A stretch of DNA of 64,000 bases, from NCBI GenBank assembly GCA_035463475.1, contig DATHTE010000073.1, positions 15,469 through 79,468 of the forward strand. Reading direction: 5' to 3'. This document shows, one piece after another, positions 53,820 to 60,761 of the stretch. Each line of letters starts with the position of its first letter. Positions within the stretch are counted from its first letter, which is position 1. The notes beneath the pieces are model-generated. The model saw nothing but the letters and a program-made list of their open reading frames with translations. It was not told the origin of the DNA and did no database searches. Origin of the DNA: JACPDI01 sp035463475. GTDB lineage: Bacteria; Acidobacteriota; Vicinamibacteria; Vicinamibacterales; 2-12-FULL-66-21. Made by a program: the position numbers and the translations under genes.

Positions 53820-54640
53820 TCGATCTGCACCTGCACTCCAGCATCTCCGACGGCCGCGACGAACCCGCGGCGCTCGCACAACTCTGCCGCGAGGCGGGCG
53901 TCACCGTGATGTCGGTCACCGACCACGACACGACCGCCGGCTGGGCGGACGCGTCGGCGGCCGCCGAGGCGCTCGGCATCGAGTTCGTTCCGGGCGTGGA
54001 AATCACCGCCGTGCTCGACGGACACGACGTGCACGTGCTCGGGTACTTTCCGACGCTGCGGGTCCCAATGCTCGAGGAGTTCCTGCGCGATCAGCGCGCC
54101 GACCGCCTCCGCCGCGTGCGCGAGATGGTCGCGAAACTCGCCGACACCGGGGTTCGCGTCGATCTCGGTCCCGCCCTTCGGGAGGCCGAGCGCAATCCGA
54201 GCCACACGATTGGCCGGCCGCAGGTTGCCGACGCCATGGTGGCCGCGGGACACGTGGCGGACCGTGACGAGGCGTTCGCCCGGTATCTCGGCGCCGACGC
54301 GCCGGCGTTCGTCCCGCGGCGCGGGTACTCGCCGGCCGACGTCGTCGAGCTGATCACCGCCGCCGGAGGGCTCGCGTCCCTGGCGCACCCGGCGCTGCTC
54401 GATCGCGACGAGATCATTCCCTCGCTCATCCTCGCCGGCCTGCCGGCGCTGGAGGCGTTTCACTCCGATCACGATCCGGCAACGGCCAGGCGATACCAGA
54501 GGCTTGCCGCCGCATCGCGCCTGCTCGTGACCGGCGGCTCCGATTTCCACGGGCACGGCGCGTGGCACGAGGGCACGCTGGGGCGCATCGGGCTGCCTCC
54601 CGAGGATTACGCGCGGTTCCGCGCGGCGCTGTTCGGCTGA
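53816..54640 (+). CDS. PHP-domain phosphoesterase
   Basis: A 274-residue metal-dependent phosphoesterase of the YciV/RNase AM and nucleoside 3',5'-bisphosphate phosphatase family. PHP motifs are present in order: DLHLHSSISDG near the start, VTDHDTTAGW, VPGVEITA, LASLAHPALL and TGGSDFHGH near residue 240. The GTG overlaps the Fur-diiron stop codon, and the next gene begins within its own stop, so all three are co-translated. Substrate could be an oligonucleotide or pAp; not shown by sequence. Confidence 0.92.
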   Translation: MIDLHLHSSISDGRDEPAALAQLCREAGVTVMSVTDHDTTAGWADASAAAEALGIEFVPGVEITAVLDGHDVHVLGYFPTLRVPMLEEFLRDQRADRLRRVREMVAKLADTGVRVDLGPALREAERNPSHTIGRPQVADAMVAAGHVADRDEAFARYLGADAPAFVPRRGYSPADVVELITAAGGLASLAHPALLDRDEIIPSLILAGLPALEAFHSDHDPATARRYQRLAAASRLLVTGGSDFHGHGAWHEGTLGRIGLPPEDYARFRAALFG

Positions 54641-55350
54641 TGCCCGGCGACATCCTGATCCGCTTCGAGCGGGTCGTGAAGGACTATCGTGGCCTCCGGC
54701 CGCTCAGGATCGCCGACCTCACTGTGACGGCCGGTGACCGGATCGCCCTCGGCGGCCTGGACGCGACGGCTGCCGAGGCCTTCGTGAACCTCGTGACGGG
54801 AGCGGCCGTTCCCGACGAGGGGACGGTCGCGGTGATGGGGACGAGCACGGCCGCGATCAGCGACGCCGACACCTGGCTCGCCTCGCTCGACCGGTTCGGC
54901 ATCGTCTCGGAGCGCGCGGTGATGCTCGACGCGTCCACGTTTCTCCAGAACCTGGCGCTGCCGCTGACGCTGGAGATCGACGCGATCCCGGCGGACGTGA
55001 GACGCCGCGTCGAGGCACTCGCCGACGAGGCCGGCCTGCCGGTGCCGCGGCTCGCTGCGCGGGCCGGGGAGGGCACGCCGGACGAGCGCGCGCGCGCGCA
55101 GGTGGCGCGCGCGCTCGCGCTCGATCCCGCGATCCTGCTCCTCGAGCATCCGACGGCGGCGCTGCCGCGCGACGCCGCGCCACGCTTCGCGCGCGACCTG
55201 GCAGGCATCGTCGAACGCCGCAGGATCGCTGCGGTCGCGATCACCGAGGACCCGGATTTTGCCGCGCCCTTCGCCACGCGGTGGTTGACGGTCCGGGGAG
55301 CGACCGGCGAGGTCGTCCGCGCGCGTGCTCGGTGGAGGTTGTTCGGATGA
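54640..55350 (+). CDS. Degenerate ABC-transporter ATPase-like protein
   Basis: A 236-residue protein with the fold order of an ABC ATPase (IRFERVVKDYRGLRPLRIAD, Walker B-like LDPAILLLEHPTAALP) but with lost catalytic parts: the Walker A region reads IALGGLDATAAEAFVNLVTG and lacks Gly-Lys-Ser/Thr, the signature LSGGQ is absent (EGTPDERARAQVARAL), and the Walker B Asp-Glu is Glu-His. It probably cannot hydrolyse ATP and may be a structural or regulatory subunit. It closes the operon, with no permease nearby. Confidence 0.85.
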   Translation: MPGDILIRFERVVKDYRGLRPLRIADLTVTAGDRIALGGLDATAAEAFVNLVTGAAVPDEGTVAVMGTSTAAISDADTWLASLDRFGIVSERAVMLDASTFLQNLALPLTLEIDAIPADVRRRVEALADEAGLPVPRLAARAGEGTPDERARAQVARALALDPAILLLEHPTAALPRDAAPRFARDLAGIVERRRIAAVAITEDPDFAAPFATRWLTVRGATGEVVRARARWRLFG

Positions 55351-55400
55351 TCCTGAGGACGCGCCGCGTCCGGACCGCCGTCCCCCGCGGGCGTTCGCGA

Positions 55401-55994
55401 TCAGCTCTTCGTGACCACGCCGCAGGCGACCCGCGGCCCACCGCTGACGCCGGACTTCGGCGCTCCGGTGATCCCTTGATCCGGGTTGCCATGGACGATG
55501 ATCGCGGTCCCGTCCGCGTCGAAGAGGCTTGTCGGCCCATCGCTCAACGTGACGCGCGTCGTCATCGCGCGCAGCGTGCCCTTGCCGTCCTCGCCGACCG
55601 TGAGGTTCGGAATGTCACCCATGTGGAACGGGTGGTTCGCGTCCGGATCCGTATTGCCGGCCGGCCCGGGATCGAAATGGCCTCCGGCCGCCGTGAAGTC
55701 CGGCTCGCATTTGCCGACGGCGTGCAGGTGCACGCCGTGCTTCCCCGGTTTCAGTCCCTGCGCGGACACCTCGATCATCACGACGATGTTGTCTCCCATC
55801 TCGCGCTCGGTGAACGTCGCCTGGCCGCTGATACCTTCCCCCTTGAGCGACGCGGTCGCACGCGCGGTGACGTTCCCCATCTGGGTGCCGCGCATCCCGG
55901 GCCGCGGCTGCGGCTGAGATCCCTGCTGCGCCGCGGCCGAGGCGGCTGCCAGCGCGAAGGCCGCCGCGACCGCACACACGTGAACAGATTTCAT
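55401..55994 (-). CDS. sodC: Copper/zinc superoxide dismutase
   Basis: Periplasmic superoxide dismutase, 197 residues with a signal peptide (AAAFALAAASAAAQQ, about residues 9-24). GKHGVHLHAVGKCEPDF holds copper His and one disulfide Cys; TAAGGHFDPGP supplies the shared zinc/copper His; AIIVHGNPDQ and GPRVACGVV the last His and Cys. AGGAGG lies just before the ATG. The HAD gene starts divergently only 2 nt away, so the ribosome binding site and promoter fall inside that coding sequence. Confidence 0.95.
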   Translation of the reverse strand: MKSVHVCAVAAAFALAAASAAAQQGSQPQPRPGMRGTQMGNVTARATASLKGEGISGQATFTEREMGDNIVVMIEVSAQGLKPGKHGVHLHAVGKCEPDFTAAGGHFDPGPAGNTDPDANHPFHMGDIPNLTVGEDGKGTLRAMTTRVTLSDGPTSLFDADGTAIIVHGNPDQGITGAPKSGVSGGPRVACGVVTKS

Positions 55995-55996
55995 TG

Positions 55997-56710
55997 ATGC
56001 CTCCTCCGCACGCGATTCTACCGCGCCTCGTCCTGTTCGATGTCGATGGCACGCTGGTGCTCACGGGTGGCGCCGGCGCCCGGTCGATGTCGCTCGCGCT
56101 GCGCGACCTGGTCGGCATCGACGATGCCTTCGAGGGCATCCCCATGCCGGGCCGCACCGACCAGATCATCCTGCGCGACGCGCTGGTCCGCGGCGGGCAT
56201 GGGGCCGACGAATCGCTGCCGCGGCGCTTTCACGATCGTTACCTCGAACACCTGGCGCGCGAGATTCACACCCCTGCGCCGGGGAAGTTCAAGGGTGTGC
56301 TTCCAGGTGTCCGTGAACTGCTGGAAACGCTCGCGCCGCGCGAGGACGTGGTCGTGGCGCTGCTGACGGGGAACTTCAGGGAGGCGGCGCGCCTGAAGCT
56401 CGAACATTTCGACCTGTGGAAGTACTTCCGGTGCGGCGCTTTCGGCGAGGACGCGCACGATCGGAACGACCTCGTGCCGATCGCCGTCACGCGCAGCCAC
56501 GCATGCGGCGTGCCCGAGCTGCCCCGCGAACACGTCGTCGTGATCGGCGACACGCCCCTCGACGTGGCCTGCGCGCGCGCCGCGGGGGCGCGGGCGATTG
56601 CCGTGGCGACGGGCGGAACACAGACCGAGACGCTCCGCGGTTCCGGCGCCGACGCGGTGTTCGAGGACCTGAGCGACACGACCGCGGTCCTCGCCGCAAT
56701 CATGAGATGA
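55997..56710 (+). CDS. HAD-superfamily hydrolase
   Basis: A 237-residue phosphatase of the phosphoglycolate/beta-phosphoglucomutase branch. Motif I is VLFDVDGTLVLTGG (two catalytic Asp), motif II VALLTGNF (Thr), motif III/IV EHVVVIGDTPLDVACARAAGA. A helical cap (residues 20-95) lies between motifs I and II. Substrate unknown. Translation must begin at the ATG 2 nt from the divergent sodC start; no Shine-Dalgarno is visible, and upstream frame options are absent. Confidence 0.9.
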   Translation: MPPPHAILPRLVLFDVDGTLVLTGGAGARSMSLALRDLVGIDDAFEGIPMPGRTDQIILRDALVRGGHGADESLPRRFHDRYLEHLAREIHTPAPGKFKGVLPGVRELLETLAPREDVVVALLTGNFREAARLKLEHFDLWKYFRCGAFGEDAHDRNDLVPIAVTRSHACGVPELPREHVVVIGDTPLDVACARAAGARAIAVATGGTQTETLRGSGADAVFEDLSDTTAVLAAIMR

Positions 56711-56745
56711 TGGTGAAACGTCCCCGCCGGAACGAGCGGGCTCGA

Positions 56746-56842
56746 GGAAGCGAACGGGGCCCGGTGGCCCTCCCGGTCTTCAAAATCGGTGGCTCCCCGC
56801 GTCTGCGGGAAGGCTGGGTTCGACTCCCAGGCGCTTCCGCCA
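56746..56842 (+). tRNA. selC: tRNA-Sec (anticodon TCA)
   Basis: A 97-nt tRNA with the features of selenocysteine tRNA: GGAAGCG/CGCTTCC acceptor, long D stem (GGGCC-CGGT-GGCCC), anticodon loop CTTCAAA with TCA (stem CCGGT/ATCGG), a long variable arm built on CCCCGC/GCGGG, T arm CTGGG-TTCGACT-CCCAG, discriminator G and encoded CCA. The arm layout mirrors E. coli tRNA-Sec. It reads UGA as selenocysteine with SelB, so the genome should carry selA, selB and selD, none of which is in this window. Confidence 0.96.
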
Positions 56843-56849
56843 TTCACCC

Positions 56850-57479
56850 TCAGCTCCTCAGGCCGAGCAAGTACGCGACGAGTTTCGGCAGCTCCACGAG
56901 CATGCTCCGCATCGTCCGTCGTTTGGTCCAGTAGCGGGCCGGATCGTCATCGTCGTAGCGGGGCGCCCGGACGATGATCTGCACGCCGGTGCCCTCGAGC
57001 TCGCGCCTGACGGCGAACCCCGCGCGCCGCGTGTGCAGCTTCGACGTCACGACGATGACGCGCGACCAGCGGCGCTCGAGCGCTTCCCGGCGCAGGAGCG
57101 ATCCCTCCTCGGCCGTGTTGTCGGCGTATCCAAGGATGCGGACGCGATCCGGCGGATGCCCGAGCTGCACGAGCGCGTCGCGCGCGACCTCGCCTTCGCT
57201 CGGGATCCGGATGCCGCGCTGGAGCAGCCGCCGCTCGGTCGCCTCGCGGTAGCCCCCCGCCAGGACGATCGTGTCGGCCCAGCCTTCGCGGACGAGCTCC
57301 GACGCCTCCAGCCAGCGGATCACGCGTTCACCGGCGAGCACGAAGATCGCGTCCGCCTTCTCGAGCGCGTCCTGACGGTAGAGGGCGCGGCCCGTAAACG
57401 GGAGCGCGGCCAGGAGCAGGACGAGCACCGCGGCCTGTACGGCGACGAGCAGACGCAGGATGGCACGGAAGTACGCCAC
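56850..57479 (-). CDS. YdcF/SanA-like DUF218 protein
   Basis: A 209-residue protein with an N-terminal membrane anchor (LLVAVQAAVLVLLLAALPF) and a DUF218 domain: ADAIFVLAGERVIRWLEASE, DTIVLAGGYREATERR, LGYADNTAEEGSLLRREALE and VIVVTSKLHTRRA. Members such as SanA, ElyC and YdcF are linked to envelope integrity; the biochemical role is unknown. The GTG start follows the cold-shock gene on the same strand by 142 nt. The 3' end stops 7 nt from the tRNA-Sec. Confidence 0.88.
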   Translation of the reverse strand: MAYFRAILRLLVAVQAAVLVLLLAALPFTGRALYRQDALEKADAIFVLAGERVIRWLEASELVREGWADTIVLAGGYREATERRLLQRGIRIPSEGEVARDALVQLGHPPDRVRILGYADNTAEEGSLLRREALERRWSRVIVVTSKLHTRRAGFAVRRELEGTGVQIIVRAPRYDDDDPARYWTKRRTMRSMLVELPKLVAYLLGLRS

Positions 57480-57621
57480 GGTACTCAGGAGACAGCGGGA
57501 AGTGGAGCCGCGAGCGGGCGGAGGCCGCCGCCGGACGGCCCGGCTCGCGGATACTGTCCGTGGCCGACCGCTGCGGTCGCGCCACGGACGGGACAGATAC
57601 GTGCGGGTGAACCCGGGTGCG

Positions 57622-57828
57622 TCAGCCTTCGATCAACCGAACGTCGCCTGCACGAGGACCCTTCTGGGACTCCTCGATCGAGAACTCTACGCGCTGCCCC
57701 TCCCGGAGCAGTTCGAACACGGCACCGCGAACGGCACTCCGATGGAAGAAATGCTCGACGCCGCCTTCATCCCGAATGAACCCGAAACCCTTGTCAATCA
57801 ACAGTCTTGCGATCGTGCCGCTTGGCAT
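57622..57828 (-). CDS. Cold-shock-domain RNA/DNA-binding protein
   Basis: A 68-residue OB-fold protein with the RNP-like KGFGFIRDEGGVEHFFHRSA; the first RNP (KGFGFI) is intact and the second (HFFHRS) is close to the usual VFVHFS, with the Phe kept. The end VRLIEG replaces the typical ANVTPL. It may be an RNA chaperone. GGAGGG lies upstream, and a strong promoter (57884-57855, minus) precedes it. The HFFHR variant is an acidobacterial-type sequence as far as I recall. Confidence 0.92.
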   Translation of the reverse strand: MPSGTIARLLIDKGFGFIRDEGGVEHFFHRSAVRGAVFELLREGQRVEFSIEESQKGPRAGDVRLIEG

Positions 57829-57854
57829 ACCCGACCCTCCGACGGATGAGGCGC

Positions 57855-57884
57855 ACTATAGGCGTCCTCCGGCCGTGAAGTCAA
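57855..57884 (-). promoter_or_regulatory. Sigma-70 promoter of the cold-shock gene
   Basis: TTGACT (57884-57879) and TATAGT (57860-57855) on the minus strand have an 18-bp spacer, close to consensus, leaving a leader of about 20 nt before the ATG. Confidence 0.8.
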
Positions 57885-57897
57885 GAAATACAGTGAT

Positions 57898-58089
57898 TTA
57901 GGCCGGTGCGGGGTTTGGCGTCGGCGCCTTGGCCGGCTGCCCCGGCGGGGCCGGATATGTGGTCCAGAAATGCCGTCCGCAGTTCGTGCAGACCCAGTAC
58001 TGGTCGGGGCGCCAGGGAGTGCCTGGCGCGGGATCGCGCAAATCCATGTCCGTGCCGCAGCGCTGGCAGGGCAGGCGGAAGTCAGTCAT
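57898..58089 (-). CDS. Small zinc-ribbon protein
   Basis: A 63-residue protein with MTDFRLPCQRCGTDMDLRDP and YWVCTNCGRHFWTTYPAP, forming a CxxC-x27-CxxC zinc ribbon, and a Pro/Ala tail. Function unknown. Its ATG at 58089 lies exactly 7 nt after a TAAAAT box (58102-58097, minus), so the mRNA would be leaderless. An ATG three codons upstream would be inside that promoter. Confidence 0.85.
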   Translation of the reverse strand: MTDFRLPCQRCGTDMDLRDPAPGTPWRPDQYWVCTNCGRHFWTTYPAPPGQPAKAPTPNPAPA

Positions 58090-58096
58090 AGGGTGC

Positions 58097-58130
58097 ATTT
58101 TAGCGCCTGGCCGGTCGCCCCCGTTACAAT
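58097..58130. promoter_or_regulatory. Back-to-back -10 boxes (zinc ribbon / nucleotidyltransferase)
   Basis: TAAAAT on minus (58102-58097) is 7 nt before the ATG of the zinc-ribbon gene, and TACAAT on plus (58125-58130) is 7 nt before the GTG of the nucleotidyltransferase. The two boxes are 22 bp apart. Neither gene has a Shine-Dalgarno sequence. Confidence 0.6.
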
Positions 58131-58137
58131 CGCTCGC

Positions 58138-58752
58138 GTGGTGGTGGGTGTCGTGCTCGCCGCGGGGAGCGGGACGCGGATCGGCGTGCCCAAGGCGCTG
58201 CTTCGGACGGACCAGGAGGATGAGTCCTTCCTCCGCCGGGCCTGTGCCGTGCTGCGCGAGGGAGGCACCGATGCGGTGATCGCGGTGATCAATGCCGAGT
58301 GCCTTGACGAGGTCGCGCTGCCGGCCGGCGTCGAGGTAGCGGTGAATCACGATCCGGCGCGAGGCCAGTTGTCCTCGCTGCAGGTGGCGCTCACCGCCGT
58401 GGACGAGGCGCACGCCGAGTGCGAAGCGGCGGTGGTGCTGCCGGTGGACGTGCCGCTCGTCACGGCGGAGACCGTCGCCCGGCTGATCGGTGAATGGCGT
58501 CGCCGCCGTCCGGCGGTGGCGCGCCCGTCGCGCGGTGCGCGTCATGGCCATCCCGTGGTGTTCGATCGGTCGCTTTTTGCCGAGCTTCTGACTGCTCCGG
58601 CTTCCGCCAGCGCGAAACCGATCGTGCGACGTTATTCAACACCGGCGGGGGACGTCGCGGTGGACGATGATGGGGCGTTCATCGATGTGGATACGGTTGA
58701 CGATTACGTCCGCGCGTTTCAGCGGTTGCCGGCCAAGGCGGTGATTCGGTAA
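58138..58752 (+). CDS. MobA/MocA-like nucleotidyltransferase
   Basis: A 204-residue transferase of the molybdenum-cofactor cytidylyl/guanylyltransferase family. VGVVLAAGSGTRIGVPKALL is the nucleotide loop with the key Lys, and AAVVLPVDVPLVTAETVARL holds the metal-binding Asp. RHGHPVVFDRSLF is typical of MocA. It could serve Moco maturation together with MoaD/MoaE in this window, but sugar nucleotidyltransferase roles are not excluded. GTG start, leaderless geometry. Confidence 0.9.
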   Translation: MVVGVVLAAGSGTRIGVPKALLRTDQEDESFLRRACAVLREGGTDAVIAVINAECLDEVALPAGVEVAVNHDPARGQLSSLQVALTAVDEAHAECEAAVVLPVDVPLVTAETVARLIGEWRRRRPAVARPSRGARHGHPVVFDRSLFAELLTAPASASAKPIVRRYSTPAGDVAVDDDGAFIDVDTVDDYVRAFQRLPAKAVIR

Positions 58753-58775
58753 AATGAGTGGTTCTATCCTGTCGT

Positions 58776-58851
58776 GGGCCTGTAGCGCAGTTGGGAGCGC
58801 GCCTGAATGGCATTCAGGAGGTCACGGGTTCGACTCCCGTCAGGTCCACCA
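58776..58851 (+). tRNA. tRNA-Ala (anticodon GGC)
   Basis: A 76-nt cloverleaf: acceptor GGGCCTG/CAGGTCC with one G-T pair, D arm GCGC/GCGC, anticodon stem CCTGA/TCAGG around ATGGCAT with anticodon GGC, T arm ACGGG-TTCGACT-CCCGT, and encoded CCA. A TATCCT box ends 5 nt before the 5' end. It reads GCC and GCU alanine codons. Confidence 0.97.
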
Positions 58852-59090
58852 ACTCCAAGTCGGCGATTCCAAAGGTCGAAGTCGCCGACCCACTACGGTA
58901 GTCGAACCGCTCGTCGTTCGGACCGACCGTGACGACTCCGCAGCAGTATCGTCGTTCTCCACTGCGACCCGTAAGCCATCCACTGCAAACGGTCGAACGA
59001 TGCCGGCGCAAGGTTGTTATGCACTGGGCCTCCGCGGCCGCGCGGGGGTCGAGCGTCATCCGGAATCGGGCGGGGCCGCGTGCCGAACCT
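58852..59090. other. Intergenic, one hairpin, no gene
   Basis: GTCGGCGA at 58859-58866 pairs with TCGCCGAC downstream over a loop of about 15 nt and may end the tRNA transcript, although no T-run follows. A reading frame antisense to the tRNA gives the well-known spurious VDLTGVEPVTS peptide and is not a gene. Confidence 0.5.
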
Positions 59091-60761
59091 CTAACGCAAC
59101 CGCCGCGTGAGCTCGGCCAGCCAGTTCTGCACGATAACGAAGTGCGGCGCGTCGGCGCTGGCCGGCTCCTTGAGCATGAGAAATCGACCGTCCGGAGCGA
59201 CGTCGTACAGACGTCCGAGACTGCCCTCCCGGATTACATACGGCCCGCGGAACAGCTCCGTCGGACGTCCGATCTTCCACGTGGTGCCCGACGCCTCGAC
59301 CGGGACCGCGACCATCGTCCCGTCGAGCGTGATGTAGAACAGCTCGCGACCGCTGCGGGCCCAGACCGGGAACATCCCGCCGTTTCTCGTCACCTGCCAC
59401 AAGGCTCGATCGACATTGGGGAACGGCCGCACGTAGATATCGAGCTGGCCAGCACTGCTGGTGCTCTCTCTCTCGTACGCCAGCCAGCGTCCATCGGGAG
59501 AGAGTTCGCCGTTGCGCTCCTCTGCCGGCGTTTCCACGAGCGTCACCGGCTCTGTCGACGTCTGCAGCCGCAGCGCCTGGAGGCTCTTGGTGAAACTGTG
59601 AAAGACCACGGTCGTACCATCACGTGTAATCGCCGTCGGCAGTTGCATGTCGGGGCTGTCGGTCAGGCGCTCCGTCGAACCGGTGTCCGGATCGAGAAGG
59701 TAGAGATTGCTGAACCTGCCGCCGCGCCAGGAGCCGAACACAATCCGCCGCGAGTCGGGCGTCCATACGGGGAACCAGTCGATGGCCGGTGTGAATGTCA
59801 TTCGGGACGCGGCTGACCAGGGACTGGTCAACTCCCACACGTAAATGTCCCCTGCCGTAGCAATGGCCAGGCGTCTCCCGTCCGGGGAGAGCCGGGGATG
59901 CCGATATTGGCCGGGGGGCACGGGCAGCGGTTTCTCGCGCCCTTCGCGGTCAACCCACACAGGAAGAACGCGACTCCCCTCGACGATCGCGCCGCGCGAA
60001 TATGCGAGCGTGCCATTGGCCGCGATGTCGAACTCCGCGGTGGCGCCTAGTGGGCCGATGCTCACCGGCCGCAGTACCTCGACGGGCGCCCCCTGCGGCT
60101 CGAGTCGCGCAAAATCGAAACGCGTGGCCCACAACGCGCCGGCCGCCGCATACACGAGGTGCCGACTGTCCACATAGCGCGCGGCATGGCCTCCTTCGAG
60201 GATCGTGCGCCGGCTCCCGGTGGCAACGTCCACGACGGCGACTTTCGCTGCATCGAGTCCCCCCTGCGAAGGGAGAATCGTAAAGAGCAGGCTGCGGCCG
60301 CCGGGCAGCCAGCATGGATGGACGTGATCGGCTTCACCGCGCGCGTGGTCCGGGCGTGTCAGCACCGTCACCGGCCCACCGCCAGAGTCGACGCGCTGGA
60401 GACCGGTATCGGTTGCGCCGGTGGCGAAGACGATCGTGTCGTCCGGTCCCCACGCCGCCCCGCGCGACGGCCCGTCCATCGTGACCACGGTCACCTGCGG
60501 TCCACCGGCGGCAGAAATCTTCCGTAACGTGAAGGCGTTCTCGATGTAGCCGAACCACAGGCCATCGGGCGACGGGAAAATGCCCCTGATGTACGCCGCG
60601 GTCGTAAGGATGGAGACCGGCTCGAGTGTGTCGAGAGACCGGACGAGTATCTGTCTGGCGTCGCTGCTGATGTACGCCAGGCGGCTGCCGTCCGGCGTGA
60701 ACGTGAAGCCCCGTTCCGTCCCTCTCAGGGCAGTGTCGGCCGCGATGATCGTCCGTACCAC
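59091..60761 (-). CDS. TolB-type propeller half of a frameshifted kinase receptor
   Basis: A 556-residue frame of WD40/TolB-like (PD40) blades: GFTFTPDGSRLAYISSDARQ, FPSPDGLWFGYIE, RHPRLSPDGRRLAIATAGDI, DWFPVWTPDSRRIVFGSW and a last KEPASADAPHFVIVQNW. In acidobacteria such propellers are normally the periplasmic part of a membrane kinase in one chain. Upstream, in this same frame, GALWLALRPAPSA completes the membrane helix that the kinase frame starts, so the two halves belong together and a frameshift near 60800-60812 separates them. The GTG at 60761 is only the first possible start, not necessarily used. Confidence 0.75.
   Translation of the reverse strand: MVRTIIAADTALRGTERGFTFTPDGSRLAYISSDARQILVRSLDTLEPVSILTTAAYIRGIFPSPDGLWFGYIENAFTLRKISAAGGPQVTVVTMDGPSRGAAWGPDDTIVFATGATDTGLQRVDSGGGPVTVLTRPDHARGEADHVHPCWLPGGRSLLFTILPSQGGLDAAKVAVVDVATGSRRTILEGGHAARYVDSRHLVYAAAGALWATRFDFARLEPQGAPVEVLRPVSIGPLGATAEFDIAANGTLAYSRGAIVEGSRVLPVWVDREGREKPLPVPPGQYRHPRLSPDGRRLAIATAGDIYVWELTSPWSAASRMTFTPAIDWFPVWTPDSRRIVFGSWRGGRFSNLYLLDPDTGSTERLTDSPDMQLPTAITRDGTTVVFHSFTKSLQALRLQTSTEPVTLVETPAEERNGELSPDGRWLAYERESTSSAGQLDIYVRPFPNVDRALWQVTRNGGMFPVWARSGRELFYITLDGTMVAVPVEASGTTWKIGRPTELFRGPYVIREGSLGRLYDVAPDGRFLMLKEPASADAPHFVIVQNWLAELTRRLR

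Noticed and set aside
56416..56934. Plus-strand frame crossing tRNA-Sec
   Set aside because: It reads through the HAD gene in the wrong frame and across the tRNA; no protein features.
58814..59059. Small minus-strand frame ending LVDLTGVEPVTS
   Set aside because: This peptide is the antisense translation of the tRNA-Ala 3' half, a well-known false gene.
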